The position numbers were made by a program, and so were the translations under genes. DNA of 64,000 nucleotides from Streptomyces sp. HmicA12 (lineage in GTDB: Bacteria > Actinomycetota > Actinomycetes > Streptomycetales > Streptomycetaceae), in contig NZ_KB891831.1 in the NCBI RefSeq assembly GCF_000373565.1, positions 125,330-189,329 of the forward strand. Direction: 5' to 3'. Below, one piece after another: positions 32,186 to 41,240 of the stretch (position 1 is the stretch's first letter; each line of letters starts with the position of its first letter). The notes under the pieces are model-generated. The model had not been told where the DNA came from. It was given only the letters and a program-made list of their open reading frames with translations, and ran no database searches.

Positions 32186-32637
32186 GTGACCTCACAAATA
32201 GAGAATCCGGCGATACGCCGCCCACCGTAGGAAATGCTGTTTTCGCGGTACATCCCCGAATGGAGTGAAAAGAACATTCCGCCCGAAACGGTGAGCGATT
32301 ACCGTGCTCAAACCTCACCTTTGGCACTCCGCTGCCAGAACGGCATGCGGGCACTTTCTGCCGAATTCCCGCATTGCCGGACCGGCGGACCGACGGACCG
32401 ACGGACCGACGAATTTCCGAAGAGGTGCATCCGACCCGAGGGCCGGCGCTGAAGCACGTGTGAGGCAGCGGGATCAGCCCAACCTGCTGACCTCCTACGT
32501 CGTTGACGCCGGGTGCGCCTGCACGCCCCGGCGTCAACGGCCCTGACTGCGCGTGCGGCCGCGCGATGAGTTCACGGGCCCGCACCGGTCCATCCTGGTG
32601 ACGAACGACCGCCACCGACCGCCAGGAGGACGGACCA
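32186..32637. other. 452-base intergenic region with direct repeats and a hairpin
   Basis: No convincing gene. The first 250 bases are less GC-rich than the neighbourhood and hold the promoter of the channel gene. Three tandem copies of GGACCGAC occupy 32387-32410. A perfect 13-base stem (32501-32513 with 32527-32539, 13-base loop) lies 100 bases before the reductase gene and could be an operator or an attenuator. An AGGAGG ribosome binding site ends the region. Confidence 0.5.
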
Positions 32638-33258
32638 GTGACGACACGACCGGGCAAGGTGACGTGCGACCTCTCGATCTCCGTCGACGGGTACGCGGCC
32701 GGGCTCCACCAGTCCGAGAAGCGCCCGTTCGGCGACGACGCGGGCGACGGCTGGGGCGACCGGCTGCACCACTGGATGTTCGAGACCCCGGAGCGGCGGC
32801 AGGCCGAACTCGACCGGCTGTCCACGGCCGGCGCCTTCGTCATGGGGCGCAACATGTTCGGCCCGGTGCGCGGCGCATGGGACCGGCGATGGAACGGCTG
32901 GTGGGGCGACAACCCGCCCTACCACGCACCGGTCTTCGTCCTCACCCACCACCCGCGCGCCCCGCAGCCCATGGACGGCGGCACCACGTTCCACTTCGTC
33001 ACCGACGGCATCGAATCCGCCCTGCGACAGGCCCGCGAGGCGGCCGGCGACCGCAACGTGTCGATCCACGGCGGCGCGACCACCGTCAACCAGTACCTCG
33101 CCGCAGGCCTGATCGACGAACTGCGCCTGCACATCGTCCCGTTCACCCTCGGCGCGGGCACCCGCCTCTTCGACGGCGTGCCGTCACTGAACCTGGAACA
33201 GATGGAGTCACGAGCGACGGACTCGGTGACGCACGTGACGTATCGCGTGCTGCCCTGA
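32638..33258 (+). CDS. dihydrofolate-reductase/RibD C-terminal domain protein
   Basis: 206 residues. The opening strand VTCDLSISVDGYAAG, the central FVMGRNMFG and the closing DRNVSIHGGATTVNQYLAAGLIDELRLHIVPFTLGAGTRLF are the hallmarks of the RibD_C group. These are NADPH-binding reductases related to DHFR, usually stand-alone and of unknown substrate in actinobacteria. GTG 32638 follows a strong AGGAGG at 32623. Confidence 0.85.
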   Translation: MTTRPGKVTCDLSISVDGYAAGLHQSEKRPFGDDAGDGWGDRLHHWMFETPERRQAELDRLSTAGAFVMGRNMFGPVRGAWDRRWNGWWGDNPPYHAPVFVLTHHPRAPQPMDGGTTFHFVTDGIESALRQAREAAGDRNVSIHGGATTVNQYLAAGLIDELRLHIVPFTLGAGTRLFDGVPSLNLEQMESRATDSVTHVTYRVLP

Positions 33259-33274
33259 GTCAGAGGGATGCCCT

Positions 33275-33451
33275 TCAGGCGGCCTTCACGATCTCCCCGC
33301 GCACCGCCGCCGCCCACTCCACCACGAGCACCTCGTACTCGCGGCGCTGCTCGACGCTCAGCCGCCCGCCCGAGCGCGCGAGAAGGCCGCGGATCCGCTC
33401 GTTCAACTCGTCGGCGGACAGCACGGAACCAGCGTCGTCGGTGGGGATCAT
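33275..33451 (-). CDS. small conserved hypothetical protein (58 aa)
   Basis: A short gene starting at ATG 33451 and ending at TGA 33275-33277. The peptide contains LSADELNERIRGLLARSGG and LSVEQRREYEVLVVEWAAAV, an all-helical, charged sequence with strongly biased G/C third positions. I recall very similar short proteins in Streptomyces, with no known role. It is convergent with the reductase gene, 16 bases apart. No clear ribosome binding site is visible. Confidence 0.65.
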   Translation of the reverse strand: MIPTDDAGSVLSADELNERIRGLLARSGGRLSVEQRREYEVLVVEWAAAVRGEIVKAA

Positions 33452-33576
33452 GTGAAGAGACTAGCGGGCGGATCCGACAACCCTCCACGGGTTGTGCGCC
33501 GCGCGCGTCCCCGAGCCGGTCACGACCAGGCTCGCGCACCTTGTCGGAACGGAACCCTCCGGGTCACGATGCCCGG

Positions 33577-34254
33577 ATGAAGGGTGATCTTTTCGCGAGT
33601 GAGTTCATGGTGCGGGCCGCCGCCGGGCCGGGCATGTCGGCGCAGAACGCCAAATCGATCCGGTACGTGATCGACGGCGAGATGATGGCGCGGCAGGGAT
33701 CGATGATCGCCTACCGGGGGAACCTGCAGTTCGAGCGGAAGAGCCAGGGGGTCGGCGGCATGCTGAAGCGCGCCGTCACCGGTGAGGGGCTCCCGGTGAT
33801 GAAGGTGCGCGGGCAGGGGGAGGCCTGGTTCGCGCAGGAGGCGCAGAACGTGTTCGTCGTGGACATCGAGCCCGGCGACGTGTTCACCGTCAACGGCCGC
33901 AACGTGCTCTGCTTCGACTCCTCGTTGTCGTACGACATCAAGACGGTGAAGGGCGCGGGCATGACGGGCGGCGGCCTGTTCAACAGCGTGTTCACGGGGC
34001 ACGGCAGGCTGGGGCTGATATGTGAGGGCAATCCGCTGGTGCTCCCGGTCTCGCCGCAGCAGCCGGTGTACGTGGACACGGACGCGGTGGTGGGCTGGAC
34101 CGCCGATCTCCGTACGTCGCTGCACCGGTCCCAGTCGATCGGGTCGATGATCCGCGGCGGATCCGGGGAGGCGGTCCAACTCATGCTGGAGGGGCAGGGG
34201 TTCGTGGTGGTGCGGCCGAGCGAGGCGACGCCGCAGAAGCCGCAGCAGCACTAG
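33577..34254 (+). CDS. AIM24-family protein
   Basis: 225 residues of the AIM24/TRAP-like beta-sandwich family: MIAYRGNLQFERKS, FAQEAQNVFVVDIEPGDVFTVNGRNVLCFD, GHGRLGLICEGNPLVLPV and the late TDAVVGWTADLRTSL. The family is conserved from bacteria to mitochondria but its function is not known. ATG 33577 is used. It is convergent with the SRPBCC gene, 9 bases apart. Confidence 0.85.
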   Translation: MKGDLFASEFMVRAAAGPGMSAQNAKSIRYVIDGEMMARQGSMIAYRGNLQFERKSQGVGGMLKRAVTGEGLPVMKVRGQGEAWFAQEAQNVFVVDIEPGDVFTVNGRNVLCFDSSLSYDIKTVKGAGMTGGGLFNSVFTGHGRLGLICEGNPLVLPVSPQQPVYVDTDAVVGWTADLRTSLHRSQSIGSMIRGGSGEAVQLMLEGQGFVVVRPSEATPQKPQQH

Positions 34255-34263
34255 AAACCGTCT

Positions 34264-34719
34264 TCAGACGCCCGGCTTCGCCGTCGGCCGCTCCGCCACG
34301 GCGATCCGGGCCAGCTTCGTCAGCATCATGCCGTTGCGTACCTTGACCAGGTAGTCCACGGGCAGCCCGTGCATGCGTGTACCGGGCCCCCGCAGCGGAT
34401 GCCAGTCGAGGACGAAGAGGGTGTGGTCGCCCCAGGGGACCAGGTTCATGGCGACGCGGGCCGCGCCGAACGGGCCCGCCTTCGCCTCCAGCTCGAGCCG
34501 GCGCTCCGGCTCGCAGATGCGGACGACGCTGATGTCGTCCGCGCTCAGCGGGCCGATGCCGACCCGGAACCGCAGGGCGGTGCCCACCGCGGGCCAGCCC
34601 TCGTCGACGGCGAGCACCTCCTGGTTGCCGGTCACCCACTCGTCGTACCGACGGCCGTCGGACAGCAGCCGCCACACCTCGGCGGGCGGGCTCAGGATCA
34701 GTCTGCGGTTCCGGGCCAC
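34264..34719 (-). CDS. SRPBCC (START-like) protein
   Basis: 151 residues of the polyketide_cyc2/SRPBCC fold: LSPPAEVWRLLSDGRRYDEWV, then sheet strands and the C-terminal long helix GLPVDYLVKVRNGMMLTKLARI lining a hydrophobic cavity. GTG 34719 is chosen because AAGGAG lies at 34729-34734; the frame is open much further upstream but that part is not coding. The ligand is unknown. Confidence 0.8.
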   Translation of the reverse strand: MARNRRLILSPPAEVWRLLSDGRRYDEWVTGNQEVLAVDEGWPAVGTALRFRVGIGPLSADDISVVRICEPERRLELEAKAGPFGAARVAMNLVPWGDHTLFVLDWHPLRGPGTRMHGLPVDYLVKVRNGMMLTKLARIAVAERPTAKPGV

Positions 34720-34956
34720 GCGATCACGCTCCTTCTCCGGACAAGCGTTGAGCCCCCGCGCCCCTCCCGCAACCGCCGCCGCACGCGTACGCGCCGGTTC
34801 GGCGCCCGACGGTCGCTCGACCGGGTGAATATCGGCGGCCCGAGCGGACGGCAGGCTTCCGGATGCCCCGCCCCGGTTATGCAGACCCCATGCCGCCGGT
34901 CGTCGGGCGAGGGCCGGCGCGGTATCGCAGCAACCGACACGACCGAGCGAGGCACA

Positions 34957-35694
34957 GTGAAGAAGCCGCCCGAGGGCGACATCCCCATCATGATCGTCGG
35001 CGATTCCATCAGCCACGGCAGCAGCGGCGACTGGACCTGGCGCTACTTCTTCTGGAAACACCTGAAGAACAATGGCCTGAGCATCGACCTGGTCGGCCCC
35101 AAGGACACCCTCGACAACATCCGCACGGCCGAGGTCGGCGACGACGACGCGACCTACGCCGACCCCGGGTTCGACCGGGACCACGACGCGCAGTGGGGCC
35201 GTCCCTACGTCCAGGAGAAGGAGGTCATCGAGGAGAAGGTCGCCGAGTACGAGCCGGAGTACCTGCTGGTGCTGCTCGGCATCAACGACCTCTTCTGGTA
35301 CGGGGTGACGCCGCCTCAGTTCGCCGCCAACCTCCGGGAGTTCCTCACCGGCGCCCGCCGCGCGGCGCCCGGCCTGAAGATCGTCATCGGCACGGTGCTG
35401 GAGACGCAGAAGGCGCTCGACGACCCGGAGTTCGCCACGCTCGTCGACGAGACCAACCGACAGCTGCGGGCCGTCGCCGCCGAGGAAGGGGTGTCGGTGG
35501 CCGAGACGGCAGCCGAGTTCCGCGCCCCCGACCACACCTGGGACGGCACCCACCCCAATCCCAACGGAGAACTCCGCATCGCCGCCGCCTTCGCCGACGC
35601 GCTCGCCGCGACACACGCCCTGGGCGCCCCCTACCCGCGCCCGTACCCCGTCCTCGACGTGGTCGCCCCGGAGGCCAAGGCGCCGCTGGACTGA
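34957..35694 (+). CDS. SGNH/GDSL hydrolase
   Basis: 245 residues. Blocks are IMIVGDSISHGSSG (Ser), the Gly in IDLVGPKDT, LLGINDLFW (Asn) and HTWDGTHPNPNGELRIA (Asp and His). No signal peptide is visible, and the N-terminus VKKPPEGDIP is short. It resembles carbohydrate esterase-like GDSL enzymes. GTG 34957 is used. It is divergent from the SRPBCC gene. Confidence 0.82.
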   Translation: MKKPPEGDIPIMIVGDSISHGSSGDWTWRYFFWKHLKNNGLSIDLVGPKDTLDNIRTAEVGDDDATYADPGFDRDHDAQWGRPYVQEKEVIEEKVAEYEPEYLLVLLGINDLFWYGVTPPQFAANLREFLTGARRAAPGLKIVIGTVLETQKALDDPEFATLVDETNRQLRAVAAEEGVSVAETAAEFRAPDHTWDGTHPNPNGELRIAAAFADALAATHALGAPYPRPYPVLDVVAPEAKAPLD

Positions 35695-35702
35695 TCGGCC
35701 GG

Positions 35703-35733
35703 CGGCGGCCGGGCCTTCGGTCCCCGGCCGCCG
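35703..35733. terminator. terminator hairpin between SGNH hydrolase and APC permease genes
   Basis: 11-base perfect arms (35703-35713 and 35723-35733) around CCTTCGGTC, which contains a CTTCGG-type stable loop. It sits between convergent genes. Confidence 0.8.
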
Positions 35734-35750
35734 ACCGGATGTGCTCACCG

Positions 35751-37427
35751 TCAGGACGAAGGCGCCAGCTCGGCCTCCTCGATGCGGGACTCCTCCTTGG
35801 CCTCTTCGATGTTCTCCAGCACGCGCTCGCGCGGGAGTCGCACGCGCAGCGCGAGGAGATGGACGACGGCGGTGAGCACGAGGTTGGCGACGAAGCCCCA
35901 GCCGAGGCCTATCCATCCCCGGCCGCCGTCGTAGTCGCCCGCCCAGCTGATCAGGGCGAGGCCGATCAGCCAGGGCAGGACCCAGGTCGCGCCCGACCGC
36001 CAGTCCATGTTCGGGGCGCGCCCCTTGTCCAGGGCCTGGAAGACGGCGAGCAGGACGAAACCGATGGCGATGGTGACGAAGAGCTTGTAGTTGGTGTTCC
36101 AGCCGGCCCAGTACACGATCAGGTTCGCCGAATAGAGGCCGAGGAACGGGATGATGTCGCCGCCCGGAATCCGGTACGGGCGCTCGTGCTCCGGAATCTG
36201 GCGGCGCATCACGGACAGCACCAGGGGGCCGGAGCCGAAGGACAGGACGGTGGCCGAGGTGATGAACCCGACCAGTTCCTGCCAGCTCGGGAAAGGCAGG
36301 AACACGATGAGGCCGAGGACGAACGTCACGATCAGGCTGATCAGCGGGGCGCCCTGAGGAGTGGTCTTCGCCAGGCTTTCCGGAGCGTTGCGGTTGCGGG
36401 CCATGGCGTAGGAGATGCGGGCCGTGACGGTGGTGTAGATCAGGCCGGTGTCGGCCGGTGAGATGACCGCGTCGACGTAGAGGATGTAGGCCAGCCAGCC
36501 GAGGCCGATGGCGCCGGCGATCGCGGCCAGCGGCCCGAAGTCGTTCGCGAAGGCCAGGTTCAGCCAGCCGTGCGAATGTTCCAGATCTCCTTGCGGCACC
36601 GCGCCGATGAAGGCCAGTTCGAGCAGCACGTAGATGGCACCCGTGAGCAGCACGGAGCCGATGATGGCGAACGGGACGTTGCGCTGCGGATTACTGGTCT
36701 CCCCCGCCAGTTCTACGCCTTGGCGAAAACCGAGGAACGAGAAGGTGATGCCTGCGGTGGAGATGGCGGTGAAGACTCCTTTGGCGCCCCCGGGTGCGAA
36801 TCCTCCGTACTCGTGCGCGTTGAAGTTGTGCCCGTGGAACGCGGTGATGAAGAAGGCCACGATCACCAGAGCGATGGCCAGCAGTTTCCACCAGACCAGA
36901 ATGTTGTTGACGCGGGCGAACCAGCGGATTCCGTAGTAGTTCAGCACCACGAAGAAGGCCATCGCGACCACCGCGACCGCATAGCCGAGCGCGGTCAGTG
37001 TGTAGGCTCCGTTGGCTTCGTGGAAGTCGGTGAAATGGGCCCACTTCGTGGCGTACTGAAGAGCGCCCTCCACCTCGATCGGGGCCACGGTCGCCGCGGC
37101 GATCCAGGTGATCCAGCCCATGGTGAAGCTGGCGAAGGAACCGAAGGAGAGGTGCGGAAAGCGCACCACCCCGCCGGACACGGGAAACATCGTCCCCAGT
37201 TCGGCGAAACACAACCCTATGAGCAGGATCATCACTGCCGCTGTCGCCCACGAGAAGATGGACGCGGGCCCGGCTGTCTTCGCCGCGTTCAATGCGCCGA
37301 AGAGCCAGCCGGACCCGATGATGGATCCCACTCCTGCGAAGAGCAGACTGACACGCCCCATGTCCCTGCGCAGCGCTGGTTGCTTTTGCTCCGGAATCGG
37401 CCCTGAAGGCTCCGTTGTCGTGGCCAT
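35751..37427 (-). CDS. APC-family amino acid/amine permease
   Basis: 558 residues with about 12-14 helices. The first helix carries the APC signature GVGSIIGSGWLFGA, followed by GPASIFSWATAAVMILLIGLCFAELGTMFPVSGG. The middle part has the FLGFRQGVELAGE motif typical of amino acid permeases. An acidic C-terminal tail (ENIEEAKEESRIEEAELAP) is cytoplasmic. ATG 37427 (MATTTEPSG) is preferred over the longer frame to 37520. The substrate is unknown. Confidence 0.9.
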   Translation of the reverse strand: MATTTEPSGPIPEQKQPALRRDMGRVSLLFAGVGSIIGSGWLFGALNAAKTAGPASIFSWATAAVMILLIGLCFAELGTMFPVSGGVVRFPHLSFGSFASFTMGWITWIAAATVAPIEVEGALQYATKWAHFTDFHEANGAYTLTALGYAVAVVAMAFFVVLNYYGIRWFARVNNILVWWKLLAIALVIVAFFITAFHGHNFNAHEYGGFAPGGAKGVFTAISTAGITFSFLGFRQGVELAGETSNPQRNVPFAIIGSVLLTGAIYVLLELAFIGAVPQGDLEHSHGWLNLAFANDFGPLAAIAGAIGLGWLAYILYVDAVISPADTGLIYTTVTARISYAMARNRNAPESLAKTTPQGAPLISLIVTFVLGLIVFLPFPSWQELVGFITSATVLSFGSGPLVLSVMRRQIPEHERPYRIPGGDIIPFLGLYSANLIVYWAGWNTNYKLFVTIAIGFVLLAVFQALDKGRAPNMDWRSGATWVLPWLIGLALISWAGDYDGGRGWIGLGWGFVANLVLTAVVHLLALRVRLPRERVLENIEEAKEESRIEEAELAPSS

Positions 37428-37524
37428 CACCACACCCGTCCTCAAGTCTGCCGGCGACCCTCGCACGGGCCCGGCCCTGATGTGACTGGCCGTCGGCTGC
37501 CCTGCCCGACCACGATCCATGCAT

Positions 37525-37538
37525 CATGAAAGTTCATG
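37525..37538. repeat. short palindrome upstream of the APC permease gene
   Basis: CATGAA and TTCATG are perfect arms around AG, about 100 bases upstream of the permease start. It is a possible operator. The rest of 37428-37688, between the permease and the aldo/keto reductase gene, shows no gene. Confidence 0.35.
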
Positions 37539-37688
37539 GATTCTTTGCCGAACGGAGGGCGTCACGAAAAGGCCGGACGGTCACGGAACAGGGGCGAGCG
37601 GCAGACACGGGCCGAGGCCGAGCGCCTGGGAACCGGTCAGCCGCCGTTCAGTACGAACGCACCGGCGCGGGCCCTCGACACGGTCGTC

Positions 37689-38675
37689 TCACTTGCCGAC
37701 CAGTCCCATGTGCGTCTCGTTGTAGCGGTCGCCGTGCACCCCGATGCGGGCCGCTGCGGCATCGAGGTCCGCAATGTCGTCGGCGGACAGGGCCACGTCG
37801 GCCGCCGCGAGGTTCTCCGCCAGGCGCTCGATCCGGCGGGTTCCGGGGATCGGCGCGATCCAGGGCTGCTGGGCCAGCAGCCAGGCCAGGGCGATCTGGC
37901 CGGGGGTGGCGCCGCGGGCGTGGGCGAGCGCGGTGACGTGGTCGACCAGGGCCCGGTTGGCGGCGAGGTTGTCCTCGTCGAATCGCGGGATGCCGGCCCG
38001 GATGTCGCCCTGGGTGAACGCGGTCGTGGTGTCGACGGTGCCGGTGAGGAACCCCTTGCCGAGAGGGCTGAACGGCACGAAGCCGATGCCGAGTTCGGCG
38101 AGTGTGGGCAGGACCTCGGGCTCGGGGTCGCGCGTCCACAGGGAGTACTCGCTCTGGACGGCGCTCACGGGATGCACGGCGTGCGCCCTGCGGATCGTCG
38201 CCGCCGCGGCCTCGGACAGGCCGAAGTGCCGTACCTTGCCCGCCTGTACGAGCTCCGCCACCGCGCCCGCGACCTCCTCGATCGGGACGTCCGGGTCGAC
38301 CCGGTGCTGGTAGAAAAGGTCGATCGTGTCGGTGCGCAGCCGGCGCAGCGAGGCGTCCGCGACCCGCCTGATCTGCTCCGGTCGGCTGTCGAGCCCGACC
38401 GGCGTGCCGTTCTCGACGCGCCAGCCGAACTTGGTCGCGAGCACGACCTGGTCACGTACGGGCGCCAGCGCCTCGCCCACCAATTCCTCGTTGACGTAGG
38501 GGCCGTAGACCTCGGCGGTGTCGAAGAACGTGACACCCCGGTCCACAGCTGTGCGGAGTACGCCGATCATGTCGCCGCGATCGCCGGGGTTGGGGCCGTA
38601 GCTCTGGGACATGCCCATGCAGCCCATGCCGATCGCCGAGACCTGAAGCCCTTGACCGAGGGTGCGCGTGTGCAT
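37689..38675 (-). CDS. aldo/keto reductase
   Basis: 328 residues with the AKR barrel. The catalytic residues lie in FFDTAEVYGPY (Asp, Tyr), LATKFGWR (Lys) and FYQHRVDP (His). NADPH-binding residues are near PIPGTRRIERLAENLAA. It belongs to the YajO/IolS-like group that reduces aldehydes. ATG 38675 follows GGAG. It is co-directional with the deoR remnant that follows upstream. Confidence 0.9.
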   Translation of the reverse strand: MHTRTLGQGLQVSAIGMGCMGMSQSYGPNPGDRGDMIGVLRTAVDRGVTFFDTAEVYGPYVNEELVGEALAPVRDQVVLATKFGWRVENGTPVGLDSRPEQIRRVADASLRRLRTDTIDLFYQHRVDPDVPIEEVAGAVAELVQAGKVRHFGLSEAAAATIRRAHAVHPVSAVQSEYSLWTRDPEPEVLPTLAELGIGFVPFSPLGKGFLTGTVDTTTAFTQGDIRAGIPRFDEDNLAANRALVDHVTALAHARGATPGQIALAWLLAQQPWIAPIPGTRRIERLAENLAAADVALSADDIADLDAAAARIGVHGDRYNETHMGLVGK

Positions 38676-38766
38676 CGTGGAGGCTCCTTGTGTGGGAAGG
38701 GGAGAGGAGGTGTCCTCAGCGCACATCGTCGCCTGCCGAACCGTCCGGCATGGCGGGTACCACCGC

Positions 38767-39435
38767 TCATGCCATGCGCAGTTCGGCTCCGCCCGCGCGG
38801 ACTCCCTCGGCCGCGGCCTCGGCCGGCGCCGCGTCCGTGACCACGGTGTCGAACGCCGCGAGCGGCGCGACACGGTACCTGCCGAAGGTCCCGAACCTGG
38901 AGGAACCCGTGACGAGCACCGAGGTGCCGGCCGACTCCATGGCCGCCTGCCTGACCTCGACCTTGGGCTCGGAGGGAGTGGTCACCCCGCGCAACAGGCC
39001 CCACGAGCCGGTGCTGATGAAGGCGATGTCCAGGGCGAGTTGACGCAGGGTCGCGGCGGCGAGCCGTCCCACGCCGGACCGGTTGTCCACGTCGACCTGG
39101 CCACCGATGTGCACCAGGTCCAGGTGAGGCGCGGTCATCAGCCGGTCCACGGTGGTGAAGTCGTTGGTCACCACCGTCAGCGAGTTCAGACGGGCGAGTG
39201 CGGGCACCATCGCGAGAAGAGTGGTGCCCGCGTCGAGGTAGACGGTCATCCCGTCACGGACGAGCTCGGCGGCGAGTGCCGCCATGGCCTGCTTCTCGGA
39301 CCGGTCGACGAGGGTCTTGTCCTGGAAGCTGGGCTCGGTGTTGACGTGGCCGGCGATCCTGACGCCACCGGGGACCGAGAAGACCAGGGCCTGGCGCTCC
39401 AGTTCGGCGATGTCCCGGCGGACGGTCATGTGGGA
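38767..39435 (-). pseudogene. DeoR-family regulator, 5' part lost
   Basis: The frame begins at SHMTVRRDIAELERQ, which is the recognition-helix end of the DeoR helix-turn-helix, and continues through the complete sugar-phosphate sensor domain (VYLDAGTTLLAMVPAL, IAFISTGSWGLLRGV). The first 30-35 residues expected in DeoR proteins, including the start codon and first helices, are missing. At 39430-39440 the sequence passes directly into an internal part of a kinase gene on the other strand. The remnant cannot make an intact DNA-binding domain from ATG 39429. It once probably repressed the adjacent sugar-acid genes. Confidence 0.75.
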
Positions 39436-40440
39436 TTCGACTCCACACCGCAGGGCAACATCGGGCCGGTCACGGACGCCCTCCAGGACGCCCTCCAGGA
39501 GCGGGCCACCGTCGTCGTCCCGGCGTTTCCGGCCACCGGCCGCACGGTCTACAAGTCCGCCTTTTCGTCCACGACGAGCTGCTCGACGAGAGCCCGATGC
39601 GCGACCATCCCCTGACCCCGATGCGCGACTCGCATCTCGTCCGGCTCCTCGCGCCGCAGACCCGGCGTCCCGTGCGGGCCATCGGGCTCGACACCGTGCG
39701 CTCCGGCGCGGCCGCGCTGCGCGACGCGCTCGCCGCTCCGCAGTACGCGGACGCGCTCACCGTCGTCGACGCGACCTGTGACGACGACCTTCGCACCATC
39801 TCCGCGGCCACCCGTGAACCGCGGCTCGTCACCGGTGCGGCGGGTCGTGCCCTGGGCCTCGACGGACCGCACGAGGGGACGGCGCGGGCCGTGGCGGCAT
39901 CCCGGTCCACCGACTTCGGCGTCGCCTTGGCGGGGAGCGCGTCGGCGGCCACCCGCGCCCAGGTGGCACACGGGCGCGAGCGACTTCCGCACCGGAAGCC
40001 GGACCTCGCGGCGCTGCGGGCCGACAGCGCGGCGGCCGTCGCCGAACTCGTCGACTTCGCCCGCCTGCTGGGCGAAGGACCCGCAGCGGCCGCCGCTCCT
40101 CTACGCCGTCGGCTCGATCGACGACCTCGAACGCACCACACCCCCAGGGTGCGAACCGGCCGCCGAACTGGTCGAGCGGGCCCTGGCGGAGTGCGCTGTC
40201 GCACTCGTCCTGGCCGGAGCCCGGCGTCTGCTGGTCGCCGGCGGGAAGACCTCGGGCGCCGTGGTCACCGCGCTCGGTGCCCGCACCCTGGGCATCGGTG
40301 CGCAGATCGCGCCCGGCGTCGCCTGGGCCCGCACCGAACCGGGCGTCGCCGGGAGCGCCGAGGGCATCGACCTGGCCCTCAAGTCCGGCAACTTCGGCGG
40401 CACGGACATCTTCATCTCCGCGTGGGACCACCTCGCATGA
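39436..40440 (+). pseudogene. OtnK-type four-carbon acid sugar kinase, 5' truncated and frameshifted
   Basis: Homology starts at FDSTPQGNIGPVTDALQDAL, a motif normally about 90 residues into these DUF1537 (3-oxo-tetronate kinase) proteins. The frame shifts near 39555-39560, between the TVYK and LFVHDELLDESP segments, and shifts back near 40080-40100, between LLGEGP and LLYAVGSIDDLE. The C-terminal nucleotide-binding part (LLVAGGKTSGAVVTAL through KSGNFGGTDIF) is well kept. The kinase would have phosphorylated a tetronate derivative before the aldolase encoded next. Its stop overlaps that gene by 4 bases, the original operon arrangement. Confidence 0.75.
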
Positions 40441-41077
40441 GCACGGCCCGCCACGAACTCGCCGCAGCCGGTGCCCACCTCGCCTCCCTCGGTCTGAGCC
40501 CCGGCTCCTCCGGGAACCTCAGCATCCGCGAGGAGGACCACGTCCTCATCACCCCTACGGGTACGGATCTCGCCGCGATCGACACCGACGGTCTGACCGT
40601 CCTCGACCTGGAGGGAACGCATCTGGACGGCCCTCGCCCGTCCAAGGAGTTCCCTCTGCACGCCGCCCTCTACCGGCGCGACCCCACGGCCCGGGCCGTC
40701 ATCCACCTGCACTCGCGCCACGCCGCGGCGATCTCCTGCCGGCCCGCCTGGTCCGAGCGCAGCGCGCTCTCCCCCCGCTCACCCAGTACTTCGTGATGCG
40801 CGTGGGCCAGACGCCCCTCCTTCCCTACGCGCCACCCGGGGACGTTCAACAGGCGGCAGACATGGAGCGGTTGCCCTTCCCCTTCCGCGCCGCACTGCTC
40901 CAGGATCACGGCCCTGTGGTGTCCGGATCCTCCGTCGCGGCAGCCGTCGACTCGGCCGTCGAACTGGAGGAGACAGCCGCGCTCCTCCTCACTCTCGGAC
41001 AGTTGCCGGACCGGCTGCTCACATCGGACGAGGCGCGGGAACTGGCCGCCGCGTACGGGACACCCTGGGACGGCTGA
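40437..41077 (+). pseudogene. class II aldolase (OtnC-like), frameshifted
   Basis: From ATG 40437 the sequence encodes SPGSSGNLSIREEDHVLITPTG and AVIHLHSRHAAAISC, with the zinc histidines of class II aldolase/FucA proteins. The frame is lost in a run of C residues near 40775-40782. The rest (YFVMRVGQTPLLPYAPPGD, LLQDHGPVV with the third zinc His) continues in another frame to 41077. Intact, it would be about 213 residues and decarboxylate or cleave 3-oxo-tetronate 4-phosphate. A homopolymer sequencing error is possible, but the neighbours are also broken. Confidence 0.72.
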
Positions 41078-41240
41078 ATCCCGCGTCGCCGCGAGTGCCC
41101 CGGGTGAGGAAGAGCCCCGAGGCACGGCGTCCGAAGTACGTGTCGGGCAGCCGTCCTCGAGGTGCGCCAGGTGATCGATGTGCGGAGACTCGGCCCTGAC
41201 GAGCGGAAATGAGGACAACAGAGAGAGGCGGCCTCGGCAC

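Noticed and set aside
32387..32410. Three copies of GGACCGAC as a CRISPR or integron repeat
   Set aside because: Units are 8 bases, directly adjacent without spacers, and only three copies.
32234..32452. 72-codon frame in the gap between channel and reductase genes
   Set aside because: AT-richer sequence, codon use unlike the neighbours, no ribosome binding site.
34264..35916. Long minus-strand frame of 550 codons under the SGNH hydrolase gene
   Set aside because: Only the last 151 codons match a family (SRPBCC); the rest is antisense to a clear plus-strand gene.
39436..41077. Treating the otnK/otnC pieces as several small separate genes
   Set aside because: The pieces join into two known families when frames are changed at three points, so decay is the better reading.
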